Below are positions 38,680 through 47,652 of a stretch of DNA of 64,000 nucleotides, piece after piece. The notes under the pieces were generated by a model. That model saw only the letters and a list, made by a program, of their open reading frames with translations. It was not told the origin of the DNA and ran no database searches. The stretch comes from a bacterium. Lineage in GTDB: Bacteria; Electryoneota; JAOADG01. Position 1 is the stretch's first letter; every line of letters begins with the position of its first letter. The stretch is taken from assembly GCA_026417415.1 (NCBI GenBank), contig JAOADG010000008.1:310001-374000 (forward strand), read 5' to 3'. Position numbers and translations under genes: made by a program.

Positions 38680-40196
38680 TCAAATTTTTCCTGTTGTCCG
38701 TACATTCGGTTGATAAACTTTCTTCGTATTAACGCACGTTGGCGTGCTTCAGTTTTTGACCAGATTTTCAAACTATGATGGCGTAGAGCATCTGTATTGT
38801 CCGGATGCCGACGATAATGATACAAAACTTCTTGAATTCGGTGAACACGATACTTTTCACTGCATTTTAATATCATATCATAATCTTCACCATAACTACC
38901 AAAACTCATTTCATCAAAACCACCAAATTCCAGAAGTACACTTTTTCTCCAAATTCTTGCTGCACCAGCACCATCTCTACGTAAAATATTGTTACGATTG
39001 TATTGTGAATGTGTGATTATTCCAAACTCAGGCATCACGTTTCCATCTTCATCCACTAAATCGTAATAACTAATGGCAACACCAATGGTACGATCTTGAT
39101 TCAAAGCATGCACAGCAAGTTCTAAAGTTCTTTCCGAATACAAATCGTCACTATCTAATTGAGCAAGATAAATTCCTTTAGAAGCAAATAAACCATCGTT
39201 TAATGCTTCTCCAATTACATTACTGCTACGTTGCAAAAGTCGTATGCGTGGATCTTTTTGGATATACTCTTTTACTACAGAAACAGTATTGTCAGTAGAA
39301 GCATTGTCAACAACCATAATTTCAAATTGTTGAAAAGTTCCTTGTTGAACCGATTCAATGGCTTTACCAATCAATTTAGCACGATTATACACTGGTATTA
39401 CCACACTTACAATAGGTTCATTGGGCTGTAAAGGAGCATCGGGTGGACATTCTTGAATAAAAAAGTTTTCTTCCAACCATGCGCCACGACGTTTTAGTGA
39501 ATCATAGAAAACGTTTTCAATTTCTTGTTCTTCTTCACGATGTAAGAAAAGGTAAGAAAATCCACCCAATTTCCCTTGGCCGGGAAAATACAATTTTGCT
39601 GCACGTGCTTTTTCTTCTTCAGTCATCTGGGGTTCTTCTAATTTCTGCTGAACAAGTACTTTGGGGATATGAAGGGTTCTAAAATGTTCACCTAATCTTA
39701 ATCGTAAATCATAAAGAGGACAAAAGCGAAGACCACTACGAATGTAACCCACATATTGAAGGGCTTGTCGTGCAATCCAGGTACAGGGACCACGATCTTC
39801 TCGCTCGGTAATATCGCCGCGGTCTTCAATCAAATGGACGATGGTACTTTCGTTTTGTTCAATTTTTTCGTAATCAGTGAAACACCAACCTACATCTGGG
39901 CGGTTGTTCATTGCACGATAGATTGTACTCAGTGTATGAGGATACAAGATACAATTGGATGGAATTAAACCGATCAATTTTGCGGTACAATTTTTGAAAA
40001 ACTTTAGTAAAATATCACCTGCGGTTTCACCTTCTATTGTTTCAAGAGTGTGAAATGGAAAATCTATTGAATGGTTTTCTATAGTAGAAGGTAGGAACAA
40101 TCGGAACGAAATATCGGATTGTTGCTTTAACGAACGAATTAGTTCTATAAGATTTCCCGGTGCTGGAAGTACCAATAGGTCTAATGCAGGTTCCAT
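38676..40196 (-). CDS. Two-domain family-2 glycosyltransferase
   Basis: Protein of 506 aa. The C-terminal half (about 262-490) is a clear GT2 domain: SVVIPVYNR (264-272), VVDNASTDN (295-303), the metal-binding DSDD (348-351) and a GEDYDMIL acceptor-site block near 435. The first 250 residues look like a decayed GT-A domain: LIPSNCILYP (77-86), an aspartate-containing WCFTDYEKIE (104-113) and an Arg-Gly-Pro segment, without a full nucleotide-binding motif. It probably transfers a sugar to a glycan or glycolipid. It is the promoter-proximal gene of the minus operon and diverges from the patatin gene across 53 bp. Confidence 0.82.
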   Translation of the reverse strand: MEPALDLLVLPAPGNLIELIRSLKQQSDISFRLFLPSTIENHSIDFPFHTLETIEGETAGDILLKFFKNCTAKLIGLIPSNCILYPHTLSTIYRAMNNRPDVGWCFTDYEKIEQNESTIVHLIEDRGDITEREDRGPCTWIARQALQYVGYIRSGLRFCPLYDLRLRLGEHFRTLHIPKVLVQQKLEEPQMTEEEKARAAKLYFPGQGKLGGFSYLFLHREEEQEIENVFYDSLKRRGAWLEENFFIQECPPDAPLQPNEPIVSVVIPVYNRAKLIGKAIESVQQGTFQQFEIMVVDNASTDNTVSVVKEYIQKDPRIRLLQRSSNVIGEALNDGLFASKGIYLAQLDSDDLYSERTLELAVHALNQDRTIGVAISYYDLVDEDGNVMPEFGIITHSQYNRNNILRRDGAGAARIWRKSVLLEFGGFDEMSFGSYGEDYDMILKCSEKYRVHRIQEVLYHYRRHPDNTDALRHHSLKIWSKTEARQRALIRRKFINRMYGQQEKFE

Positions 40197-40249
40197 AACT
40201 ACCTCGTTTGATGTTGCGTGAAAAGGTTTAGCAATCTATTTTACAAGAA

Positions 40250-42670
40250 ATGAATCATATAAAAAAATGTAAAATAAAAAGTAATCTATTTTTCCCCAAT
40301 CTTCTTCTATGGTGGGCGTTTTTCTTTTTTATTCCTTTCTTGAATACAATCAAAGCGCAAGTTGTTGTATTCAATAGAAAGTTGGATACTTTCAGTACTT
40401 CAGAACAATCCTTCATCTTAGTTCTTTCAGGGGGTGGAGCCAGAGGGTTTGCACATATAGGAATTTTAAGAGCATTAGAAAAACAAGAAATCATTCCTGA
40501 TCTGATTGTAGGCAGTTCTATGGGTGCAGTTGTAGGTGCGCTGTTTGCTTCTGGATACAATACCTATGAAATTGAAACCCTGATGAAAAAAGTGGACTGG
40601 ACAGAGCTGTTTACCGACAAACCCTCAAGAAAATCAATGTTTTTAAGCAAACGTGAGTTTGAAGAGCAAGGGCTTTTGACTTTGCGTTTTGGTTCTGGTG
40701 GTCGTCCCATTGTGCCGACTAGTTTTACCTCAGGACATCGTTTGTATGCTCAGTTAAGAAAATTATTTGAAAATGCACCTTTTCAACCAAACCCAAGTTT
40801 CGATTCTTTAAAATTCCCACTCAGAATTGTCTGTTCTGACATTATCACAGGTAAACAAGTAGTATTTAGTCAAGGTGATCTTGCAATTGCTTGTAGAGCA
40901 ACGGTAAGTTATCCACTTTTTTTTGAACCTGTTCCTTTAGACGGAATGCTACTTGCAGATGGTGGTATCTCGGAAAATATCCCTGTAACCGTTGCTAAAA
41001 CTATTGCAGATAATCAAATCGTTATTGCAATTGACTGTACTGCACCCAACGAACAATTTCAGAAACCTCAAGCACCTTGGGAGGTTGCTGATCGTGTAAC
41101 CACGATATTGCAACAAGAAAAAAATCAACAAAGTCGTCAACAAGCGGATATCCTTGTTACTCCGCAATTGCATCAATTTACCTCTACATCGTTCGTCAAC
41201 TTAGATTCGATAATTTATTGCGGTGAACAAGCAGGAAATGAATTGACTCATCAACTTGGAAATGTCGGAAAAAAATTGGGCAATAAGAAAAGTAAGGGAG
41301 TTGTAATTTACGGCATACCTTTAGATGTTAAGGATTTAAATGAATTAGAAAAACCTGCACAGGACGAAGATGAAGTTAGAAGAAGAATAAGCCAATATTA
41401 TAGTTCCAATGGTTGGGTAAGTGGTTATATTCGATCAGTCGATCGCACCGATTCTTTAACCATTTATTCAATTCAACCCCCAATTATTAAAGAAATTTTA
41501 TTAGAAGGTAGCAAATTGAAATGGAGTACAATTTCTTTAGGTGAAACTGGACTAAAAATAGGCGATTATCTTTCTATTGCAGATTTAGATAAAACCGTGG
41601 ATTATCTTTATGGTAGTGCTATGTTTGATTTTGTGTATCCAGTAAGGGAGGCAGTTCCTGGAGGGATTCGTTTAAGGTTTATTGTTTCTGAAAGATCGCT
41701 ACCGATTATGAAAATTGGTGCGGGATATGATTTGCACCGCGGTGGTAGTGGTCTAATACAAATTTTATATGACAATTTGTTTGGTATTACTACTCATGGT
41801 TCGTTAAAATTTTTGTTTGGAGAAAAAGATGTACAAACCTCTGCAAAATTCAATGCAGACCGTTTGTATAAAAACATTGGTGCTGCTGACTTTGAATTAA
41901 ATGCTACAAAAACGGAGTGGCAAAATTTTAAGCGTACTCAATTACCACACGTAATTTATAGTCGTTATGGCATTAGTTTTTCCGTTGGCCAGTCGGTCAG
42001 AAGATATAGTATTGTTTCCTTCGGACTAAGATATCAACAAATTCAAGTAGAACAAGATTATATCAAACATTTATACAAAGTTACTCCTTTATTTTTCCGT
42101 TGGACCTTGGATACCGAAGACCAACCACCTTTCCCAAAAGAGGGATCATTAATTACCTTGTTACTTGAATCTGATCAAGGAAAGTGGTCCAATGCAAAGT
42201 ACAATCGTGCATTCTTTAATTACAACGTAGTATCCTTATCTACCAATAGATTTACAATGGGACATCAAATTTTAGGAGGTTTTAACAGCAAGAATTCACC
42301 CAGATCAGAATGGTTTAGAATAGGTGGTCCTTGGGATTTTTGGGGATTGAAAACAGGAGAACTTGAAGCAAGAAACATGACTTTAGTAGCCATGAATGCT
42401 CGGTATGATTTAATTTCACGTTTGATTGCAGAAACCTATCTTGAAGCCAGGACCAATATTACTTGGGTTTCACAGAACGATTGGGATTGGAGAAACAATC
42501 AACGGATTGTAGGTTGGGGTGTAGGTTTAGCACTTTCTACTTGGATTGGTCCTATGAGAGGGGTAATTAGTTGGGCGGGTGAAACAATCTCTAAAGCAAC
42601 CCCAACTTTTTCTGTTTCATTAGGCAGTTCTATACCAAATCCTATTCGTCCAAAAATGGTATTTTACTAA
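40250..42670 (+). CDS. Patatin-like phospholipase with POTRA and outer-membrane barrel (PlpD-type)
   Basis: Protein of 806 aa: signal peptide ending near residue 36, patatin domain at about 54-330 with oxyanion GGGARG (61-66), nucleophile Ser90 in GSSMG and catalytic Asp237 in DGG, then a POTRA-like segment (about 400-475) and a C-terminal BamA/surface-antigen-like beta barrel. This order is that of type Vd (PlpD) autotransporters, where the barrel displays or releases a phospholipase A. Aromatic repeats and the motif GGPWDFWG near 695 fit a barrel. The metallophosphatase-like gene follows 1 bp later. Confidence 0.85.
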   Translation: MNHIKKCKIKSNLFFPNLLLWWAFFFFIPFLNTIKAQVVVFNRKLDTFSTSEQSFILVLSGGGARGFAHIGILRALEKQEIIPDLIVGSSMGAVVGALFASGYNTYEIETLMKKVDWTELFTDKPSRKSMFLSKREFEEQGLLTLRFGSGGRPIVPTSFTSGHRLYAQLRKLFENAPFQPNPSFDSLKFPLRIVCSDIITGKQVVFSQGDLAIACRATVSYPLFFEPVPLDGMLLADGGISENIPVTVAKTIADNQIVIAIDCTAPNEQFQKPQAPWEVADRVTTILQQEKNQQSRQQADILVTPQLHQFTSTSFVNLDSIIYCGEQAGNELTHQLGNVGKKLGNKKSKGVVIYGIPLDVKDLNELEKPAQDEDEVRRRISQYYSSNGWVSGYIRSVDRTDSLTIYSIQPPIIKEILLEGSKLKWSTISLGETGLKIGDYLSIADLDKTVDYLYGSAMFDFVYPVREAVPGGIRLRFIVSERSLPIMKIGAGYDLHRGGSGLIQILYDNLFGITTHGSLKFLFGEKDVQTSAKFNADRLYKNIGAADFELNATKTEWQNFKRTQLPHVIYSRYGISFSVGQSVRRYSIVSFGLRYQQIQVEQDYIKHLYKVTPLFFRWTLDTEDQPPFPKEGSLITLLLESDQGKWSNAKYNRAFFNYNVVSLSTNRFTMGHQILGGFNSKNSPRSEWFRIGGPWDFWGLKTGELEARNMTLVAMNARYDLISRLIAETYLEARTNITWVSQNDWDWRNNQRIVGWGVGLALSTWIGPMRGVISWAGETISKATPTFSVSLGSSIPNPIRPKMVFY

Positions 42671-42671
42671 T

Positions 42672-43607
42672 ATGAAATATATAATCATTTTATTGCTTCT
42701 GCTTCTAATTGTCTCAACTATTTTTGCTTCAATACCGGACAATGTTTGGATACACTATTCGGGAAATCTTAGGGGAATGCTAGATCCCTGTGGATGTAAG
42801 ATTCCTGCAGGTGGAATTGCACAACGAATCGGCGAAATAGAACAATATCAAGCGTTGACACATCACGAAGCACACTTTTGGGTAGATGCTGGAGAATGGA
42901 TGGACCTATTTGATCCTATCAATGGTGATAAAAAAACCATTTGTTTGCTCAATGCTATTCATTATGGGCCCATTGTAGCAGTGAATGTATCCATTAGAGA
43001 TTTTTTAAGAGAAACTACTTTGCTTGATACATTAACAAAAATGAAATCAATTCCATTGATCTCTGCCAATTTACGCGACACCTATCAAAAACCACTGTTT
43101 CCACCTTATCGCCTAATTGATACCATCATTCAAAAAAAGCGAGTTAAAATTGGAATTATTGGTTTAACTGATCCTATCAACAATAAATCAATTACGAAAA
43201 AGAATGGATTGATTGCTTTGGATTGGACACTTATCTTGAAAGATATAAGGAAAGAATTAAAGCAACTTGGATGTGAAGATCTTATTCTTTTAACCGATGC
43301 ACAAATTCCAAGATTGGATTCTTTACTACAAAATGAGCGTCCTTTTTCTTTAATTGTTTCATCTTCTCCCAGTTGGCGTGCGGGTGAGATTCATCTTAAA
43401 AACTATGGTCCTGTGGTTGCACCTGAGGTACAAGGAAAAAATTGGGAAGCTGTAAAATCAAATTCTACCAACAAAAGTGGGTGGGAGTTGTTCACAAGGC
43501 CATTGGTACAACCGGTGAAAAAAAATCAAATGGTTGAAAAGTTAGTGGAAGATTGTAAAAAAACAATTATGGATCCGTTCAATCCACTGAACGTACTCAC
43601 TAAATAG
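42672..43607 (+). CDS. Secreted UshA-like/metallophosphatase-related protein
   Basis: Protein of 311 aa with a strong N-terminal hydrophobic signal (1-20). After it comes YSGNLRGMLDPCGCKIPAGG (about 29-48), then ISANL (about 133-137) and KIGIIGLTDP, an order found in a group of periplasmic 5'-nucleotidase/UshA-like proteins that carry a CGC motif near the N-terminus. Classical metal ligands (DxH, GNHE) are not obvious: the NH segments are weak, so catalysis is unproven. It starts 1 bp after the patatin-family stop, so the two are co-expressed, and the nucleoside-salvage genes follow. Confidence 0.55.
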   Translation: MKYIIILLLLLLIVSTIFASIPDNVWIHYSGNLRGMLDPCGCKIPAGGIAQRIGEIEQYQALTHHEAHFWVDAGEWMDLFDPINGDKKTICLLNAIHYGPIVAVNVSIRDFLRETTLLDTLTKMKSIPLISANLRDTYQKPLFPPYRLIDTIIQKKRVKIGIIGLTDPINNKSITKKNGLIALDWTLILKDIRKELKQLGCEDLILLTDAQIPRLDSLLQNERPFSLIVSSSPSWRAGEIHLKNYGPVVAPEVQGKNWEAVKSNSTNKSGWELFTRPLVQPVKKNQMVEKLVEDCKKTIMDPFNPLNVLTK

Positions 43608-43621
43608 AAAAGTGGAATAAA

Positions 43622-44041
43622 ATGAAAAAAGAACAAATTCTCTTTTATTTAACAAAAGCTGCAGAAGTTTTAGAAAAAGCCAATGCAAACTATTCACACT
43701 TTCCTGTAGGTAGTGTAGTCCTATTAGAAAGTGGTGATATGTATGTCGGAGCAAATGTTGAAAGTAGTAGTTATGGTTTATCTATTTGTGCTGAACGTGT
43801 TGCCTTGACCAGTGCATTAACTGCATCAAGAAAAAAAATTGTTTACATCTTTGTGATTGCAGATTGTGAAGTACCTGTTCCACCTTGTGGTGCTTGCCGT
43901 CAACTGTTGTATGATTATGCAAAGGACGCTAAGGTAATCTATTCCAACTTAACATTTGAGTACATTGAAACTACTGTAAAAGATTTGCTACCCAACGCTT
44001 TTCATAGTGATATGCTAAATCAAAGTCAGAGTAGAAAATGA
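43622..44041 (+). CDS. cdd: Cytidine deaminase
   Basis: Homotetrameric-type zinc enzyme of 139 aa that deaminates cytidine and deoxycytidine to uridine nucleosides. Zinc ligands are C56 (CAERVAL, with catalytic Glu58), C89 and C92 (PPCGACRQ); substrate-side FPVGSVV and NVESSSYG are at 27-33 and 45-52. Its length matches the short tetrameric class. The stop overlaps the udk start by 4 bp; it opens the salvage block cdd-udk-tdk-punA. Confidence 0.95.
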   Translation: MKKEQILFYLTKAAEVLEKANANYSHFPVGSVVLLESGDMYVGANVESSSYGLSICAERVALTSALTASRKKIVYIFVIADCEVPVPPCGACRQLLYDYAKDAKVIYSNLTFEYIETTVKDLLPNAFHSDMLNQSQSRK

Positions 44042-44676
44042 AAAAAAGAGGGATTTTAATTGGGGTTGCTGGAGGTACAGGTAGCGGAAAAACATTAATC
44101 GCACAAAGAATTATAGAACAATTGGGCTCAAATGAAGTTGTGGTAATCCAGCAAGATTCCTATTACAAAGATCTTTCCCATTTACCATTTGAACAGAGAA
44201 AAAAATACAATTTTGATCACCCTTCAGCATTTGATAAAGATGCATTGTTACGTGATTTAAATGCTTTACTCAATAACCAAACCATACAGTTACCTATATA
44301 CAATTATGTAACTCACACACGTGAACCTTATACCGTACCAGTCGGACCACACACGGTTATTGTACTCGATGGTATCTTGGTTTTAGAAGACCCTGAATTA
44401 AGAGCATTGATGGATATTAAAGTTTATGTGGATACCGATGCTGATATTCGGCTGGCAAGAAGAATTCGAAGAGATATTTTAGAACGCGGGAGAGACATAG
44501 AAAGTGTTTTAACGCAATATGAAAACACTGTGCGGGTGATGCATTTGCAATTCATTGAACCATCCAAAAGATATGCTGATGTGATCATTCCTGAAGGTGG
44601 ATACAATACGGTAGCAATTGATTTATTGGTTACCAAAATACGAGACATATTGCAACAAAGACGGATTTCCTTATGA
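44038..44676 (+). CDS. udk: Uridine kinase
   Basis: P-loop kinase of 212 aa that phosphorylates uridine or cytidine to the monophosphate with ATP or GTP. P-loop GGTGSGKT is at 12-19; DSYYKDL near 40 and NFDHPSAFD near 60 are the conserved nucleoside-site motifs, and RRIRRDILERGRD near 138-150 is the lid. It overlaps cdd and tdk by 4 bp each, so uridine made by Cdd can go straight to UMP. Confidence 0.95.
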   Translation: MKKRGILIGVAGGTGSGKTLIAQRIIEQLGSNEVVVIQQDSYYKDLSHLPFEQRKKYNFDHPSAFDKDALLRDLNALLNNQTIQLPIYNYVTHTREPYTVPVGPHTVIVLDGILVLEDPELRALMDIKVYVDTDADIRLARRIRRDILERGRDIESVLTQYENTVRVMHLQFIEPSKRYADVIIPEGGYNTVAIDLLVTKIRDILQQRRISL

Positions 44677-45275
44677 ATATTATTAAAAACGATAGTGGTT
44701 GGTTGGAACTGATTGTAGGACCGATGTTTTCTGGGAAGACAGAAGAGTTAATCCGTAGAGTGAGGCGTGCTGCTATTGCTGGACAAAGTGTTATGGTTTT
44801 TAAACCTGCGATCGATAAACGATATGATGAAATAAAAATAGTTTCTCATTCTGAAATCCATTTTCCATCCCAACCGATTCAAAATGCTTCTGATATTTTA
44901 ACTTATACTCAAAACATTCAAGTCATTGGAATAGATGAAGGTCAGTTCCTTGGGAACCCATTGATTGATGTTGTGAATGCATTATTGGAACAACACAAAA
45001 GAGTGATCATCGCTGGTTTGGATTTGGATTATCGTGGAATTCCTTTTGAACCTATTCCTTTTTTAATGGCAATGGCTGAATATGTAGATAAATTTTTAGC
45101 AATCTGTGTTCGGTGTGGAAATCCTGCAAGTCGTACCCAACGATTGGTTGCTGGAGGTGCACGGGTAATCGTAGGGGCAGCTGAACTTTATGAAGCAAGA
45201 TGTAGAAATTGTTGGACCAATCCAGATGAAATCGTACCACCAGATATAGAACAGAAAAGAATAGATTTGCTTTGA
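44673..45275 (+). CDS. tdk: Thymidine kinase (type II)
   Basis: Type II thymidine kinase of 200 aa converting thymidine or deoxyuridine to the monophosphate. P-loop GPMFSGKT (16-23), catalytic Asp-Glu in IDEGQF (87-92), and a four-Cys zinc site C145, C148, C177 and C180 with the lasso loop between. It overlaps udk by 4 bp and punA starts 7 bp after its stop. Confidence 0.95.
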   Translation: MNIIKNDSGWLELIVGPMFSGKTEELIRRVRRAAIAGQSVMVFKPAIDKRYDEIKIVSHSEIHFPSQPIQNASDILTYTQNIQVIGIDEGQFLGNPLIDVVNALLEQHKRVIIAGLDLDYRGIPFEPIPFLMAMAEYVDKFLAICVRCGNPASRTQRLVAGGARVIVGAAELYEARCRNCWTNPDEIVPPDIEQKRIDLL

Positions 45276-45282
45276 GGATAGT

Positions 45283-46131
45283 ATGGATATACCTGTACAT
45301 CAAGACATCAAACCAATCATAGAAGTGATACAAAGTGAGTATCACACGAAAAATAAAACAGAGATACCGAAATATGAAATAGGAATCATATTGGGGTCTG
45401 GTTTAGGCATTTTATCAGAAAAGATAATTAACCCCACAGTGATAGAAACCAAACACTTACCAAACTATCCAATTTCTACTGTAGCAGGACATGCTGGAAA
45501 AATTGTACTCGGTGAATTATCTCAAAGAAAAGTTATTGTCTTTTCAGGGAGAATCCATTACTATGAAGGATACACACCACAGCAAGTGGTTTTACCAGTC
45601 AGAATAATGAAGGCATTAGGTGTAAAAGGAATGATTGTAACCAATGCTGCAGGTGGTGTACGTGAAGATTTACGGCCCGGCACATTTATGCGTATAACGG
45701 ATCATATCAATTTGATGGGGATGAATCCGTTACGAGGGCTACATCAAAATGAATTAGGACCACGATTTCCAGATTTAACCTCTGCCTATACACCAGAATG
45801 GGGTGAAGTAGCAGACCAAGTGGCTAAGAAGCAAAACATCCCACTCAAAAAAGGAATTTTAGGTGCATTGAGTGGACCTACCTATGAAACTCCTGCTGAA
45901 GTCCGAATGTGGAGAATTTTAGGTGTATCTGCTGTTTGTATGAGCACTGTGCCAGAAGTGATTGTTGCTGCTGCGATGAATCTAAAAGTGTTAGGGATTA
46001 GTTGTATTACCAACGTTGCGGCAGGTTTATCTAATAAACCATTGGATCATTCGGAAGTGACTGAAATTGCAAATCAAGTGCGTGAGCCATTCATTCAATT
46101 AATTACAGCCATCCTGACGGAATTAGAGTGA
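45283..46131 (+). CDS. punA: Purine-nucleoside phosphorylase, trimeric class I
   Basis: Enzyme of 282 aa that phosphorolyses inosine or guanosine to the free base and ribose 1-phosphate. The phosphate-site GSGLG (38-42), AGHAGK (68-73) and SGRIHYYEG (88-96) and the purine-site SGPTYETPAEV and CMSTVPE blocks are typical of the trimeric mammalian-like class (not DeoD). It completes a pyrimidine- and purine-salvage block; no pyrimidine phosphorylase is in the window. The stop overlaps the start of the propeller gene by 4 bp. Confidence 0.93.
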   Translation: MDIPVHQDIKPIIEVIQSEYHTKNKTEIPKYEIGIILGSGLGILSEKIINPTVIETKHLPNYPISTVAGHAGKIVLGELSQRKVIVFSGRIHYYEGYTPQQVVLPVRIMKALGVKGMIVTNAAGGVREDLRPGTFMRITDHINLMGMNPLRGLHQNELGPRFPDLTSAYTPEWGEVADQVAKKQNIPLKKGILGALSGPTYETPAEVRMWRILGVSAVCMSTVPEVIVAAAMNLKVLGISCITNVAAGLSNKPLDHSEVTEIANQVREPFIQLITAILTELE

Positions 46132-47651
46132 ATCACTCCTACAAAATATTTTTCTGGATTAGTGTGATTTTCTTTCTAATTCCAGTTGTGTATTCACAAA
46201 AATATGAACCACATGTTTGGGAAACCCATCGTTACACAGGAAAAATTCGTTCCATTCAATTTACCAAAACCAAAGTGTATGTCTTTTGTGATTATGGCAT
46301 TTACCCATATGACCGTTTCTTTCGGAAATGGCTTTCTCCGATTACTAAGAATCCCGTTTTTGGAGACGAATTCCTGACTATACAACCAAACGATAAACCG
46401 ACATTAATTGACAATTTTACCTTAGGTCTGTTCACAAATACGAAGTACTATGAATACAATAATACTTGGGATTATTGGTTGGAACGATTACCTCCCAACG
46501 TGATACAAGGACCTGACTCAATTGATTTAAAGGAAGAGGAGATTACCCATTGGATTCCGCCTTTCGGTTGGACCATTATGCCAGATAAAAAAATTGTTGC
46601 ACCTTTTCACAGTTGGTTCAATGTCCGTTTTGCGGTTACCGATGAGAGAGGTGATACTTGGTGGAATATAGAAAAATTGGGTCTTGCTGTAGGAAATACC
46701 ATTACCAAAAAAATTACTTTTGAACGATTAGGACCTAGTGAAAATTCAATCCAATCTATGAGTATTGATCAAAAAAATCTATTCATTGGTGGCACCAGTC
46801 GTGGTCTTTCTCGTTTTGATAGGAATACAGGTCAATGGAATTGGTATGAACCTTTACAAAGTGGATTTGAATTTACTAGCGGTGATATTCGTGCTATACA
46901 AATCAAGTCAAACGATGTCCTTGTGTTGGCAACTGCACATGGGGTAGTCATTGCAAATGGTGATGATACAAGAAACTGGAGAAATTTTAATCAAACGGAT
47001 GGTTTATCATCAAATGATGTGAAAGATATTTTAGTCGTTGAAAATACAATCTATGTTGCAACGGGTAGTGGTTTAGATGCAATAACAAAAGACAACAAAA
47101 TAAAAAAACTTTTCAGTATCTTTTCTTACCCAATTTCTGTATATCAATTGACAAGATGTGAAACCATTGTTTTTGCTGCTACTTCCATCGGAATAGCAAT
47201 GATTCAAACGGTTGGAAACCATATTGCCTTTATTGAAGGTCCAAGTGAATTTAATTCCAATCATTGGACTTTTGTTCAATCCTTTAACAATGAATTATGG
47301 TGTATCAATACTGAGGGTTTGGCTTATTACGATAGAAACACAGATCAATGGACATGTTGGAGTAAGTTTCATCAATTGGACGGTGCACAATTAACTTCAC
47401 TTCAAGTACATCCTGCATACATTTGGATTGGTTCTAACCGAGGTCTATATCGTTTAGATCGTAACCATGTCAATAATACATCTTCAAGTCCGCGTTTTTC
47501 GCCACGCATTCATCATTATACTCAAGAAAACGATGGTTTAATTTCCAATCAAATATACGACTTAGAAAGAGATGCCGATACTTTGTGGATAGGGACCAAT
47601 CAAGGGTTGACTGTATTCAGATTCCAAATGAATGGAAAAATTCAGGAATAA
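46128..47651 (+). CDS. Secreted/periplasmic two-component-regulator-type beta-propeller protein
   Basis: Protein of 507 aa with a signal peptide (1-23). Beyond that it is made of propeller blades of the Reg_prop type: recurring L-F-I-G-G-T-S-R-G-L-S-R-F-D, V-Y-V-A-T-G-S-G-L-D-A-I and T-L-W-I-G-T-N-Q-G-L-T-V-F stretches about 40-50 residues apart. In Bacteroidetes such domains sense polysaccharides ahead of a histidine kinase, but here there is no kinase domain or membrane anchor after the propeller. It overlaps punA by 4 bp. I infer a surface or periplasmic binding role; ligand unknown. Confidence 0.65.
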   Translation: MNHSYKIFFWISVIFFLIPVVYSQKYEPHVWETHRYTGKIRSIQFTKTKVYVFCDYGIYPYDRFFRKWLSPITKNPVFGDEFLTIQPNDKPTLIDNFTLGLFTNTKYYEYNNTWDYWLERLPPNVIQGPDSIDLKEEEITHWIPPFGWTIMPDKKIVAPFHSWFNVRFAVTDERGDTWWNIEKLGLAVGNTITKKITFERLGPSENSIQSMSIDQKNLFIGGTSRGLSRFDRNTGQWNWYEPLQSGFEFTSGDIRAIQIKSNDVLVLATAHGVVIANGDDTRNWRNFNQTDGLSSNDVKDILVVENTIYVATGSGLDAITKDNKIKKLFSIFSYPISVYQLTRCETIVFAATSIGIAMIQTVGNHIAFIEGPSEFNSNHWTFVQSFNNELWCINTEGLAYYDRNTDQWTCWSKFHQLDGAQLTSLQVHPAYIWIGSNRGLYRLDRNHVNNTSSSPRFSPRIHHYTQENDGLISNQIYDLERDADTLWIGTNQGLTVFRFQMNGKIQE

Positions 47652-47652
47652 G

